A DNA stretch of 61,944 nt from Polymyxa betae. Its lineage: Eukaryota; Endomyxa; Phytomyxea; Plasmodiophorida; Plasmodiophoridae. Both the position numbers and the translations under genes were made by a program. The notes under the pieces were generated by a model. That model saw only the letters and a list, made by a program, of their open reading frames with translations, did no database searches and was not told the origin of the DNA. How positions within the stretch are numbered: the first letter of the stretch is position 1; each line of letters starts with the position of its first letter. The stretch covers positions 1 to 61,944 of the forward strand of contig RBZT01000610.1 in assembly GCA_003693705.1 (NCBI GenBank), written 5' to 3'. Below, in pieces: positions 48,400 to 60,959 of this stretch.

Positions 48400-49720
48400 T
48401 GAATTTCTTTCCATTGAAAGCATATCTAGCGGAACGAGGTTTCGATGAGGCTGTATGTAAAACCCAAGTTGCTGACGAAATCGAGTAGTGCCGAGTCGGT
48501 TCTCAGCCAATTGGCTGCTGCTACCCAATAGGAGAACGCTTTGTTGATAAATTGGCACATGTAATTGATGATTATGCCGAACCTGAAAACATAAGCAACA
48601 GCGAAAATGAGCTTGGAACTGTGGCACGGCGTCATCCATATTTCTGGACTTTATTCCTATTTTTCAATAAAGTTTTTTGTCCATTTGATTCCGACATCGG
48701 GTTGATAATTGATTCCGCTGTTATACGGTTTTTGCGTCCAAGGCAAAGTGGGTTACGATCTGGCGAGGTTTTTCTCGAACGTCTCCCGAGCGATGTCGAA
48801 TTCCACCTTGCCCTCTCTACAGTACTGTTTGAATCGTTTGTTCACTCTTACGTCTAAGATTTGAAGCTGGGACGTGTGTCCGTAACTACAAATTCCACAC
48901 AGTTCCGCCTAAGAATGTGATTATAGACATTCAAGTTTTGCTCTCACAAACCTCAGTTCCTTGCTGCTCGAATGAGCTGACAATTTCGTGGCTCATGTGA
49001 GCAGAAAGTTTGTCCAATATTAAAAACTTTGCAGATCGCCGCATCAGCCAAGGTCGCCAAACCCTACTGACACACTCTTTCATTTCTGCTAGACAGCATC
49101 AGGCGTTCTCCTGAACAGTGCTAACGACATTTGCAGAGAGCCTCGAGCAATACAGATGCCGGGGACTTCCTTATAGACGTTGGTCTTTGGTTTGCCCTTG
49201 AAGATAAGAATCAAGGGCAGCTTTTTCTCCTGACAGCGAAACCCCTAAGTTTGCGGTAGCCCCTTCCGGAAGACCTTGTGGAATCGACATCAACGTCCGT
49301 CTTCCCCGTCCCTCCCATGTTGCTGTCATGGATTGTCAAATGCAGCGTCAGTTTGTTCGATGTTGACAGTCCGTTCAGGGGAAGTTGCCTCATGGCTATG
49401 TGCTCATTGACGCATGCAACAAAATCAGCGATTGTGCAGCACAATGGCGTGTATTTTGAGCCGTATAGGTGTTGCGGCGCAGTACGAGCTTTCCTGATGC
49501 AAAAATCTATTTATTTGCTTTCGTCTGACCACACGATTGTGCGCTGAAAATCTCTGCGAAACATACACCATTAATCCAAACCCTAAGGGTAGAGGCTCAC
49601 AAGAGACCCGCTTACAGTAGAGATTCGTGCAGCAACATCGACGCAGACACTGGCTCCGAACGTGCCCTCTTAACCTCAAAGTAATGGTGGTGGGCAGAAA
49701 CGTCCTGGTCCTCGACATGT
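48400..49720 (-). pseudogene. pogo/Tigger-like DDE transposase, decayed
   Basis: Minus-strand pieces over several frames resemble the DDE_1 catalytic domain. RGYRKLRGFAVRRKSCP (49270-49211) is like 'rG...v...tsg.ek'. GQTKDQRL or GKPKTNVYKEVP near 49190 is the 'fKGk' region. The stretch MKECVSRVWRPWLMRRSAKF followed by LILDKLSAHMSHEIVSSFEQ (49085-48980) is the 'lvlD....H' second-Asp block. FLGGTVWNLQL near 48910 parallels 'iPGG.Ts.lQPlDv'. Stops and frame changes are frequent, so it is dead. The family call rests on motif order. Confidence 0.5.
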
Positions 49721-50008
49721 AGAGAGCTACTAGGATTTTTCATCTTAGCACCCGACTTCAGCTCTTGCACATCCAGAAGCTTTTTGCATCTTTTATTCTT
49801 TAAAGATCAGCATGGTAATTCTTTGCTGTTGCATAAACACGACCAGGAGGTTTATAAGCCTCTCGCTCGATGGTCTTCTCCAGAAAAGTTTCCACGACCC
49901 ATGATGCTGAACGGAAGTGAATACGTGTTGGCAAGCCGCATACCGTTAGAATCTATTTTAAACGGTTATACTGTACAGCCTTCAGTGAGAAAAAATACAC
50001 CAATTCAA

Positions 50009-50308
50009 ATCAAAAGGCGCCATAGCCACTACCCGATTAAATCAGCATCCATTTGAGTAGATTCGCTGTTGCTATTTCACTAGGATCTACGACAACAAAA
50101 TGAGGCCCATCAAAAGGCGCCATAGCCACTACCCGATTAAATCAGCATCCATTTGAGTAGATTCGCTGTTGCTATTTCACTAGGATCTACGATAACAAAA
50201 TGAGGCCCATCAAAAGGCGCCATACCCACTACCCGATTAAATCAGCATCCATTTGAGTAGATTCGCTGTTGCTATTTCACCGGGATCTACGATAACAAAA
50301 TGAGGCCC
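50009..50308. repeat. tandem repeat, 3 x 100 bp
   Basis: Units start at 50009, 50109 and 50209 with atcaaaaggcgccata and end gaggccc. Copies are almost identical (single differences such as tagccac/tacccac and gacaac/gataac), so the duplication is recent. Confidence 0.95.
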
Positions 50309-52954
50309 GATGTGAAAAAACAGCACATTCATGAATTTCATGATTGTCACATTCAGATACTGTAGACTTTCTGTATAGTCTCGAGCCGCAAATGCTAAAA
50401 CAGAAGTCACAGGAATCAGTTGGCCAGCAATCGTCGAATCAGACAGAATCAATATAAGGTAAGCCATGTCACGATTGTTAAGAAATACGATTATGAACTA
50501 CTTCTCATTACCAGTGTGACATGCTCGTCATACAAATCACACGAAACATTCCAACATTCCGCCTTCCTTCAAGGCGAAACTATTTCTATAGTGGTGGATG
50601 CTCTGAAGAGAATATTTGCGGATCAGATTCAGAAACTCGATATGTGCTTCCATCCAAGGTTTCGACGGGAGCTCTCACTGCTCTAGAGCATCGCTGTTCC
50701 TCTTGATCAACCTGTTTTACAGCAAACAGTTCGTATCAACTCTGGAGGCCCCGGGATATAGCTGAAAAGATTGCTGTGAAACCGATCTAATCTAGGGATG
50801 GCTTTGGTGAAATCCGATCCAAACACGAAATCATTAGAGCTGGAATGATCCCGGCCACGAATTTACGGCACAAAGGTAACACCATTAACTGTGTCAAATG
50901 AAGCGATTCGCGAGGCAACAACCGGCCTCATAATCCTGACAGAGCCGTTGTCTACGTGCTTCACGAAGTCAATCTATCTATGAACTATTCATGCGAACCT
51001 GCAGAGAAAGTATTATCCAAAAGCGACAGTATATTCCCAGATTGGAAAATCAACAGTACTAACAATACAAAAGATTTGCTGAAGAAAAGAGGAAGTGCGA
51101 AGAAGCCATGGAGAAAGGTAGATTCACGATAGCAAGCGATATGGCGGGGCCATCTAAGGCTAAGAAGCGGACGAAAGAACAGAAGATGCGGAGAGAGAAC
51201 GAGAGAGATTGGTAGCTTCAGAATAGAGACGAAATGGAGAGTAAGTGAGAAAACACTCCAGAATTTGGAAACGTATGCGTCAGTGATGCAATGAAAAACA
51301 TTACAAACGCGGTGTTTTGGAGATTAATGTTGGAAATGCAACGGTGACCTCTGTAAGGGCTGCAGCTCCTGGCAACTGGGACCAGCCAAACGTTCATCAC
51401 ATGGAAGGGCTGGCGAACCTGTGTTGCGAGGGGGAACAAGGGAGACCGGACTGACACTGTGGGTTGCGGCAAGAACACCGGTAGGTGGAAAGTCCGCCGC
51501 GGAGTTTTGACACTATATGGAAGTCTCCTAGTATGGTTTATCCTATATAATTCTCAATTCATAATAGTACAGTTCATTCTGTTATTGGTTGTCTAACCTC
51601 AGGATCAATATTGTAGTTCAAGTTTGAAGACAAGTCGTCTTCAGACTTTCAACAATTAATCAGCTGAAATTTTGAAGGTAATGGAATACAGTGGTTGCGA
51701 AGTTATCAGAAATTAGGGTAAGCCCTCAGAACCTGTGTGAGAAAAAACAGGCTCAAGATTTGGTGAACAGCCTGAAGCAGGTTACAGTCAGCAGGTGGAT
51801 GGTTTTAGCGAAGCTATGAATGATGGTGATATCCATATCTGAGATATCACTGAAAATAACAAACACTGAATTAAATGCAAGAGAATGAGTTTGCCAGGCT
51901 CCGGGTATGCCTGTTAACCACGCCGAAATGTCTGCTAAAATAACCGATTCTTCCGCTCCTGCAGGGGAAGCGAAGCGAACGAGACCTCTGCAAGTTGAGG
52001 CTGTTCATCAGAAGTCTTTGGTTTGCTCATATCACCGCTACTTTTCCGACTGCTTCAAGAATCCGGAAAAACAAACTTTTTAGCTGGTTCCAGCCAGGGC
52101 CGGTTTGGAAAAACGTCCGTTTAATTGTTGAAGTTGCCCCTTATCGCACAGAGCTAGCTCTCGCAGATGTTTGAGGATCTAGTAAAGGAACTTCCTAAAA
52201 ACTGCTAATACCGATCAGGATAACCCTAACATCTTGATTGAGAATGGCCAAAACCAAGGGACAACCGGAGAAGGGTGGATTTCTGAGGGGCCGGGCGCCA
52301 CGGTCCAGACACCAAATGGATGGTCACTAACCCCTCGGCTCTCATGTACCCTCTTGGATCATACCTTCCACAGTCACGGTGTTTCTGGTGCGCAGAATGA
52401 GCTCGAACACTGTTCGTGAATCGCTATCGATTTTAATGGAAAAAACATGATAAAATAGGTTAGGCGGTAATCTACAATTGCGATATGGTTCAGCGATTTG
52501 TGGCTATCGGATATTGTGTTGCAGCAATTGCAACATTACGTTCATTATATTATTCCCTATCTTCCGTTTCGTAATTCAGCTTGTTCAAAACTGGATGGGC
52601 GTGTGTAGCAAATATGTGCTGAGCCGACTGACGCAACACTGAACAATGCTGCCCTAATGAATCTGATCGCTGAACCGGCCAATAAAGATGATGACCGTTC
52701 AGGAAATCCACTTTCTACATAGAATCCCTTTTTGAGACGCAGCCCTGTTCGACATACATGTTATGGCAGGCAATTTTGGAGAAATTGCGTGGACTATGGA
52801 GTGCTCTGTTTGCGATCTAGGAAACGACATATATCCCAATGGATTGGCCTGGGGCAGCGTTAGCGCACAGTAGAACGCACAAATCTTTACAGGATATTTT
52901 GACGACATTATGAATCAATAAAGCGATTCAGATTTTCAGACATTCAGACGCGAT
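50309..52954. other. no gene recognised over 2.6 kb
   Basis: Only short frames, none with a recognisable motif. A Lys/Arg-rich peptide is readable near 51120-51210 (MAGPSKAKKRTKEQKMRREN) and might be a Gag or host remnant, but nothing around it supports a call. Confidence 0.5.
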
Positions 52955-53329
52955 TTGATTGAATGTTTCTCTGGTTTCGCAGCCACATTAATGCTAACAG
53001 ACACTGTTTTGGTATTGGTAGATTTATTCAAAGATTCAATAGAGCAATGCAAATTTATGATACTACAGCTGGGTAGGAATCTCCTTGCCAGTGAAAACTA
53101 CATGTCGAACTGTTTTCGGAGGGATGATTCATTTTCAAAACTCTTCCAACCCGTATCAAAATGTTATTTCGTCAGGATGATGGGATATTTCAACACGTAC
53201 TATCTACTGATGCAGCCAACCTCCTGTTTAAAGGAAAAAGAAATGAAAGCTAAAGTTCACAGAGAAGTGGTTTATTCGTTGCATATTGCCTATCTTAAAC
53301 TCCCTGTGATGGTGCTAAATAAGAAGTAG
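52955..53329 (+). CDS. hypothetical protein, 124 codons
   Basis: A frame with hydrophobic and helical stretches (FAATLMLTDTVLVLVDLFKD, VYSLHIAYLKLPVMVL) and no recognised domain. The first stretch could be a membrane helix but is not strongly predicted by eye. The spacing of 345 bp to the next gene and the shared strand do not show a link. Confidence 0.25.
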   Translation: MIECFSGFAATLMLTDTVLVLVDLFKDSIEQCKFMILQLGRNLLASENYMSNCFRRDDSFSKLFQPVSKCYFVRMMGYFNTYYLLMQPTSCLKEKEMKAKVHREVVYSLHIAYLKLPVMVLNKK

Positions 53330-53673
53330 AGGGCAAACCCTAATAGACGCCATGACTATCACAGAACTACCGAGGAAGGAAATAAAAATCCCTAACGTTA
53401 TAGAAAAGTTCGAAGTCATGAATAAGAGCTTGTCGCTTCAACTTGTCGATGGTTGTGTATGACTGGTATGATAGCATTACGGTACAACTTAAGTCTATGA
53501 GGTGTTAACGACATTATTGCGGTGGAACCCTTTGGATGTCTCGTCTTGGTTGTCGCATTGTGTAACGTTGTTTTGAAACCATGGCAAAAGGTGACAGCGA
53601 TTGGCCAACAAGCGAACCATCCATCTTCGATGTCGTAAAGCCTCAATTACACGCAGTCCTTCGGTAGATTCAT

Positions 53674-54354
53674 ATGGCCGATTCAACCGTAAAGATGCCA
53701 ACTGGTAGTGCACTTAAAAAAATGGTACCGGTGCTAGCAGAAGTTAATGCCAGGGATGTTCAGAATCAGGCGGATATCTTCTGGAGAGGATGTAGGTATT
53801 TATAATTTCATATTGATCTGGCGAACAATGACAATTTACATATATTAGTCAAAGGTGAAGGAGATGACTTCGTTGATGCTAATCAATCCCTTTATGACGC
53901 GTATCCTCTCGACGTGAATCAATTATATGCAGCCCCGTCAACAAAGTCTGCAGCTCTTACTGCATTGACCCCAGGTGTACTAAGAGGCAAAAAACGTGCT
54001 CTCAGCAATCCTACACCCAGCCCAAGGGATATCAAGCCAGTTCCTTTTAGTTTGAGCCAACCCACGATTTCGTTAGGGTCAGGGCGCGCGCTACAATCAT
54101 TAGAGAATCGTCTTAGAATGCACCGCATCATGCATTACAAAGACCATTCGACCGATAGGGGACATACCATCGTTATTTTCATGCTCTTTCCTGGAACTGA
54201 TATGACAGAGGTTTTAAGCAAAGATAGGAAGGAGGTCTCCTTCGTCGTTAAGACGCCTGACCGCCTGGTCGCAAAACAGTTTCAGATTCATGAGATTTCC
54301 GAGGATGGATATGAAGTCGATGATGACGATCAGCGGCAGTGTATGATGTCGTAA
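53674..54354 (+). CDS. uncharacterised two-exon gene, 207 residues
   Basis: The ATG at 53674 opens a frame stopped by one TAA at about 53800. That stop lies in a 57-bp segment, 53792-53848, that begins gtaggt and ends atattag and fits a GT-AG intron. Splicing it out keeps the frame (GGA T|TC AAA) and joins exon 1 (MADSTVKMPTGSALKKMVPV, QADIFWRG) to exon 2. Exon 2 has an acidic start, a Ser/Thr/Pro-rich middle (TPGVLRGKKRALSNPTPSPR), a helix LQSLENRLRMHRIMHYKD and a strand-rich end (HTIVIFMLFPGTDMTEVLSK, EVSFVVKTPDRL, FQIHEISEDGYEVDDDDQ). The PGTD-containing strand pattern is faintly like an alpha-crystallin fold, but that is weak. No transposon hallmark. It could be a genuine host gene. Confidence 0.5.
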
Positions 54355-54860
54355 TTCAAAACATACGAACCAGAAGAATTCGTTTACAAGATAGAGCTAT
54401 CGTATGCCGTCATGACCCACGCACATTTTATCGAGCGCTGGTTGGGTTGAAGCTTTTGGAGGTCGCGCACTGGTAACCGGCTATGTTCATCAGTCGGAAG
54501 AAGATTACAGCTATTCCATTCAAGCATTATAAGTGTTAATGAAACGAACTTACTAGTACAATGGGGTATCACATTAAACTGCACAAACTTTTCAAAACAG
54601 GAATAACCCGCAAAACTTTAATCAGAAAATATTGAACCGGTACGGAAGATTCCTAGTTTACCGTAGCTTCCAGGGGACTTTTTCATCAGACCTTTCTGTT
54701 GAAGATGGTGGGGCGCGTCCCACTGACGGGCCTCAACAAGATGCCGGCTGTCGCGTGCGGGGCGAGCACGTGACCGGCCCTGGAGTAACTGATGATCTTG
54801 ATTACTAAACTCACTTTGGTTTTGACAACATATCGTTGACTCCTGAGTTCTGAGTAGTTA

Positions 54861-55036
54861 AATGGCGAACACTCGTTCTGCATCATCTCAGGCAAGAGGC
54901 AACGCGAGCGGTTCAGCGGACGATCAAAGTCCGGACTCCGCGACTGTGAACATGGCTCAGCAGAACCGTACTGAACCTTCCCAGAACCAGTCAACTTCTC
55001 ACTTTCGCGATTGTCAGAATAACCGGGATCCAAGAT
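54861..55036 (+). pseudogene. possible retroelement Gag N-terminus
   Basis: Starts MANTRSASSQARGNASGSAD and is rich in Ser, Gln, Asn and Asp, as in the N-termini of LTR-element Gags. It breaks at the small inverted-repeat element at 55025. No capsid domain can be followed beyond it, so the call is tentative. Confidence 0.25.
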
Positions 55037-55214
55037 GAAAACCCAGGTCAGAACAGGTTGTTTGTAAAACCGGTTTTTTCTTGAGCAGGAATCGGTTTTC
55101 GAAAACCAGATCTTTGGTAGCCGAATGTGTCGTTTTTGCGTGAAAACCGGTTTTAGACCAAAAACCAGATTTCAAGGCGCAAAATCGGTTTGACCTGGTC
55201 ATCCAAACGAGCCC
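55025..55214. repeat. MITE-like element with repeated AACCGGTTT words
   Basis: About 190 bp with roughly complementary ends (gggatccaagatgaaaaccc against the complement of tgacctggtcatccaaacga plus gccc). Inside are at least five variants of aaccggttt/aatcggttt/aaccagat. No clear target duplication. Confidence 0.45.
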
Positions 55215-55950
55215 TTACTGTTCCAAATCGCCTTAAAGTATTATCTATAGATATCCTCAGAGATCGCCGAGAAGTTTTTGTGCCTGTTTATCAAACTCAT
55301 CTTGGGAGAGTAGATTCAGCTTTAAAGCCGCTTTGAGTTTATCCAAGCGAGCTAAGTCTGAACGATGGCGCAACCATTCTTCCTGACCTCTGCTCTAACT
55401 CGAAAAACTTCTCGCTCAACGTTGCTAACGAGCTTGATTGTATATCAAGCATTAAATTTTTTGATCTTCTGGACCTTTTCTCTGCTCCCTTTGCAAGGGA
55501 TCTCCTCAGCCATGGGCGCAATGTTTTCTATTGGCCCGGTAACTATTGCAATAAACTCATCTTGTCGGGCAAGAATGTTTCGTTTGGCATGGTTGTCTGC
55601 TTTCTTAATCCGCAGAGGAAAGTCGTCTGGCTGTAAGCATATTTTACCTGATTTATTATCTGTATTTCCAGTTTTCAGGTCCTATTTTTCGGATCGTATA
55701 TGATGCCTTAATTGATCTTTAAAAATTCTACAATTTGGAAGTTCCTCTTTCCATTCTTCGTCGATCTAGACAGCCACCAGCATCGGCAAACATGTCATTT
55801 TCTTACTCAATTTACATTAGGGCAGATTCTTTCGGAATCAGCTGTTTGCCCGTCTTTTTACCGCCGTTGGACCACTCGCTACTGTGCCTTCCGTGTGCTG
55901 CAAGAAAAATACTCAGCTTCACCTATCTCATTGTATCGCTGAGCTCTGTT
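55215..55950 (-). pseudogene. decayed coding sequence, unknown family
   Basis: The minus strand gives protein-like runs in shifting frames: DDFPLRIKKADNHAKRNILA followed by RQDEFIAIVTGPIENIAPMA (55620-55510), then VRKNGCAIVQT and LDKLKAALKLNLLSQDEFDK (55350-55280) ending QAQKLLGDL. Helical, charged content suggests a real protein once, but I recognise no family. Short introns or frameshifts would both explain the breaks. Confidence 0.3.
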
Positions 55951-58900
55951 TTCAAACGTTTCGGCTGAGGCGTAAATGCCGCCGAAGGCAGAGTGACAGT
56001 GTCGAAGCAGCTAGCCACGCTAGAATCTTAAAATCTAGAGCAGAATAAAATTCCTTTAAGCGAAAATACGAATAAAACTGTATCATAAAGGTCGAAACAA
56101 GGCTCCGTGGGTCCCAGGATTCAGAGAAATTTGGGCTCAGAGTTTTGCACCCAGCTTTGAGTGGCCCTGGATCTTTGAACTCATCTTTGACTATGCCTGA
56201 AAACAGGAGGCCACATCCGCCCAACTTCGGCCTTCAAAGTGTGTGACTGAGAAGTTAACGCCTTTAACGGATTCCGTTATTGTCAAACGATATTGAGGGA
56301 AAAATGCTATTTGTCATTGAAGATAGCATTGAAGGGACAGTTTGTGAAAATAGGAACCTGGGACCTATTCAGAATTCCATTCTTCCAGAAGGGCCTGTTG
56401 TGCTGTGCTCCGCTTACCTGCCTCTGTGGTAGGCGAAATGCATCATTTGTTGAGAGTCGATGTTGACATCAGCTCATTTGAGATTCATAATTCTTCATTT
56501 TCTGGTCTTCCTTGCACACATGTTCTTCCCCGAGTCTTTCAATCATGGCAGGCAATGCCTCTGGAACCCCTGAATCGCTTTAATGATTTAATGTGAAAAC
56601 TCAGACAGAATGGGACTTACGTAACCGCAAAATTCGCTCACTTGAGAATGGACGGCGTATGGGCTGGAGATTAGCTTGTCAAGAGCTCAGTTGGAGGGAC
56701 TCCCACAGGGAAATTATTTCGAAGTGGCGTGCTCCTGGCTGGTGGCGACTTCATTCATTACGGCCGGCAATCAAATGGGAAGATCCCAATCCTGGCGGCT
56801 TCCGTCATATGCTATTTCACACTGAACCCGGACGGATTTGTTCCATAGAATGATCAGCAGCTACATTGGCTAGGTCTCATGCAGTTTCTCCATGGGCAAT
56901 CGAGAACATCGGCATTCGAAGCTGTTGAGTGTAATGAGATCAATTTAAACAAATCCGCACATTACGGAACCATATCACTACAAATTATAGAAAGGCAAAA
57001 CCCTTTCGTCAGCGGATGGATAGCTTTAAGAATAGCGGTCTGCCGCGAACTAGACTATGCGTCGTGTTACCAAACAGTCTTCAACCAAATCGCGCTTTGT
57101 AAAGGAGCTGCTGGATTGCGTGATGCAGCGTTTGCAGCTAATGGTCCACTGAGGCAGCGTGGCGCATCTGAACGCATCCTTTATCGGAGAATGCTTTGTA
57201 CCAGTCTCGTTATCAAGTGATGGAATTCTCTTTTAAAGAGTTTGTGACTTCGAAGGCCTATTATTTTGAGTGACACAAGTCAGAGGCGAAGATTGAATTA
57301 TGGCTTTTGCGGCTTATAATACCAAGACTACTGGGACGCCGGTGAAGAATAAGATGACGAAATCCTCTGATACGCTTAGAGAGTCGGGCCCGTGATATAC
57401 TCAAGCAACGCCCAGAGTTATCGACCACTAAGAGGGCAATCCAGACATTTTCTATCAAATTTCGGATCGCATTATCACTGTGGAATCTGGTCACAAGTCA
57501 TTCTGGCCAGCATCACGAGCCATGTCTTCGCTGTTGGAAGATTTTGGATTTTGGAGGCAGCGGCGGTGTTATCTTTCGTCGCGAACTGCTGCTGTGGCGC
57601 TTTGGCTCACCAGTGATCTGGAAAATGTCAAGAATGAACCGGTGTGACTGTCACAAGAATCAGTCTGCAGGTTATCAGCCGCTGAGCTCTTCGGGCATGC
57701 TGCTCCACGAACTGATCCAGTTGCTGTCTTCGCTTCTGTCACGATAAGAGTATTTTTGCTAGGACATTTTTTTGAATGCCAGGATCCCTGTGTTTGACGG
57801 CTTAACACCCTGAACTGTACTTTCAGGATCGTTACAAGGTCTCATTCTTTCAAGGTTTTAACAAAAGCAATTTAAGAAAATATTATATCGATGTGCTGCC
57901 ATGATCCGAGGCACACACATCAGTTTGAGAGCTTTTCTAAAGGCGGTTTGTCCTCCTCTCTGATGGGTGTGTCATCACTCTCTCTCTCTGTCTCCTCGCT
58001 TCAGTTCCCATCCTTCTTCGCTCGGGCTTCGGAGGCTTTAGCAATGACAGCTGATCTTGCTGATGAGATGCGTTATTGCTCCAAACTTTTGATGGAGAAT
58101 ATCATACCTGGAGCGTCCAATGAAGCATGAAATCGGAACCTATTCAGATCACATGCGAAAGGAAACTCCGTGCAGAAATTCACCACCGTCCCTTTTAATC
58201 AGAATATTCAGAAAAGCGGCTTTCTATGAACGGATTTGCATTCATTGCTCCCTTCAGTTCAGGTTCCGAAGAAATACAGCTGTTTCACTCAGCGGCCACA
58301 ACTCCTTCATCCGGACTTTATTTGCTTGATGGAATTTTGATGGACGGATTTCGTTTGGATAGACGAAAATGAACCATCCAATTCGCCCAAAAGGGGAATG
58401 TCGGAGTTTTATGGATTCTGCTTTGTTTTGTGAGCTCTCTTGATATTCAGAATTCTTCATCCCAACTGTCATTGCGTTTTAATGTTTGACATTTCTTAAA
58501 ACCATCATTGCAAGCAGCATGATGCCTTGTGTGCTCGTATTTTATTTACAAGGCGGCGACCAGAATGCACGTCCGATGCGAAACGGGTGATATATTGACA
58601 GCAATGGGACCCGTGTCAGTCTAACCATTGATTCAACTGAAAACTGACCCAGGAGTTTAGAATCACTGCTGAATGTGCGCCGACTTTTGCCCCAGCAAAG
58701 GCTCATAGCGAACTTTACTTTTTTAAACCAGGGGTTTTCATGTTTCTTAATCCGGGCTTCTACGCAGTAATATCGGCCACGGACATTTCTTAACCGGGGA
58801 AGTTTATTATGGCGAGTGACAGAATTCCTGAAAACGACATTAAGATCTGAGCACTCCAGAAGTACGAGTGACCAATGAAGCAGATATTGTCCGTATCTAA

Positions 58901-59500
58901 ACTCAGGACTCTATTGTTTCCGAGCCTAATCAGTAACTTTTGATTTTTCCATATCACAGTATAGCGATATCGCCAGATTGGTTCGGAAACTGAGGACGCT
59001 TCAGATTGGATAAAATTTCGAGATGTTCATTGAATCCCTCTCGCGCGTTTGCGATGTGACTGATCACTTTGTACAGAGCATGGCCATAATATCGCACGGA
59101 TTGTTCCTAACGGAGATGGAGACGGGTTTTTTAGTTCTATGGAATCTGGGTCAAACTTCCTCACGGGATCAAGTTTTGCAGAATTGGCGCGTTGCGGTCC
59201 AGTTCCCGGCAGTCCAACACCATCTTGACGTTGGCGACAAAACAGTCTTAGATATTTCTTTTGAAATCCCCGGTCGTTCATTGTCCCGATGACACGCAAT
59301 TTACATGGTCGTCGGACAAATCAACCACCGGGTCTTCGCGTGCAGCGTTATCAAAACGCTGTGTGGACAGATTCATATAAACAAAGAAAATTGATCCATT
59401 TCATCCGGCTACACTCTGAGACTGCCAACAAGGAAATAATCTGCCAGGTTCCACCGTAGATTCAATCCACATCACGCCCACCCCTCCCTAAAATCAACAC
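55951..59500. other. no gene recognised over 3.5 kb
   Basis: Frames of up to 113 codons (for example 56879-57220 plus and 56593-56853 plus) have no recognisable motif. gggtcccaggattc near 56109 resembles an arm of the hairpin at 61781-61846. No repeat boundary or RNA gene is evident. Confidence 0.4.
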
Positions 59501-59557
59501 AGGTTTGGTCATCGATCGCAATGGGACTCATGTTCAACAATACCGAGACCCAGTCAA

Positions 59558-60895
59558 TCATAATCCACCTACAGTAGAGACAGCGCAAACCATCCATCCA
59601 CCAGACGAGTCAGTAAACAGACATTTGTCAAAATCTTGCCGTGGATGGGCTAGCTCAACAACATTTTTCAATGCCTCGATGATTGTAAGGAAGGATGATT
59701 CAATTTCAGAAGTCCAGAGCGTATGTGGTAGAGGAATACGCTTTGCATATTTCTTCGACTGGTCCTGAGGATCCTGTAAGAGAAGTTCATATAGTGCACG
59801 AATAGGAGCAATTTTTTGAGCGAATTGAGGGATATGAATAGCAAACCACTGACATGCGCAAAGAAATTGTAACAAATCACCAGCATTATATGGACGTGGA
59901 AAGTTGCACAAAGCCGCAATTCGTTCGGGATCATGAGAAACACCGGATTCAGAGTAAATCATACCACACCATCGGGTTTCAGTGGAGTAGAAGTTACATC
60001 GGGCCGCATTTAATTGGAGGCCATATTGTCGAAGCAAGTGGAAAATAGATTCAAGAACAAACAGTAGTGATTGATCATCGGTGAATGAACCAGCAGATCG
60101 TCGACCCAAATCAGCAACTGTTCAGCAGATAATCGAGGTTGAAAAATGGAATCCATGGATCGCTGAAAAGCAAAATCTGAATTACGATGGCCTTGAGGAA
60201 GTCGAAAAGGAGTAAATATTCCCAAAGGTGTCAACATGGATTGACTCTCAACGTTACCAGAAATAGGAATTTGCCAGAATCCCTTAAACGCGTCTAAAGT
60301 ACAGAAACGCTTAGAGTAACCAGGTATGCGCCAACTGTTGATAAATGTGGCATAGGATCCTGTAAGCGCTTGGTCATAGAATTAGGGACTGATCACAAAC
60401 AGACCGGAAAGAAGTAAGAGATCCTGCCTTAGGAACACAAAAGGCTGGGGAAGCCCATGAAGAAGGATTAAGATAGCCATAATTCAAATCAATGAGGAGT
60501 TGGAAATGATCAGCTAGAAACTTATGATGTAACGGAGGGTACCTTCGAGCGTTGCAAAGGTTTGGTTCGGCATTTGGTAGAAGTCTTATCTGATGGAGGA
60601 ACCTTTACAGGTGGATCCGGTCCCAGTTTAAGACGAAACACTTCAGCATAATCGTGAACCAAGCGTCGCAACCCTTCGATGAATGATACTGAAACAGAGC
60701 TGAGCGAAACTACCTTGTCTACTGCACCATTTAGAGCTGATATGACTTCAGAGCGATCATCAAATCCAAAATCTACAGCATCACAGTCTTCGTCATTTCC
60801 AAAAATCATCGCCGGAGTCATATCAGTGAATTCTGTTAGTTCTTTGGATGCAATATCACATACCACTTTGAGCAAGAATTGTTGCCCGGACTCTT
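59558..60895 (-). pseudogene. Ty3/gypsy Pol remnant 2: protease end, RT, RNase H start
   Basis: Same family as the element at 7.8-12.9 kb. Minus-strand order: the end of protease/linker (DDRSEVISALNGAVDKVVSL, HDYAEVFRLKLGPDPPV) at 60780-60610; SWASPAFCVPK near 60450; a degraded palm region 60400-60240; MLTPLGIFTPFRLPQGHRNS with FAFQRSMDSIFQP (60237-60150); the active-site strand QLLIWVDDLLVHSP (60120-60080, W-V-D-D); LLRQYGLQLNAARCNFYSTE, HDPERIAALCNFPRPYNAGD; and the RNase H start KCLFTDSSGGWMVCAVS, where it is cut at about 59560. Frameshifts occur near 60540, 60330 and 60090. No LTRs were found. Confidence 0.9.
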
Positions 60896-60959
60896 AAGAC
60901 CATCTAGAATAAGGAGTGCTTTTAGCCAGTACGCACAAATAATACAATCTCTGCGCAGC

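Noticed and set aside
57891-58130. Ser-rich frame as a secreted effector
   Set aside because: No convincing signal peptide or RxLR-type motif; low-complexity Ser/Leu run in a region without other gene signals.
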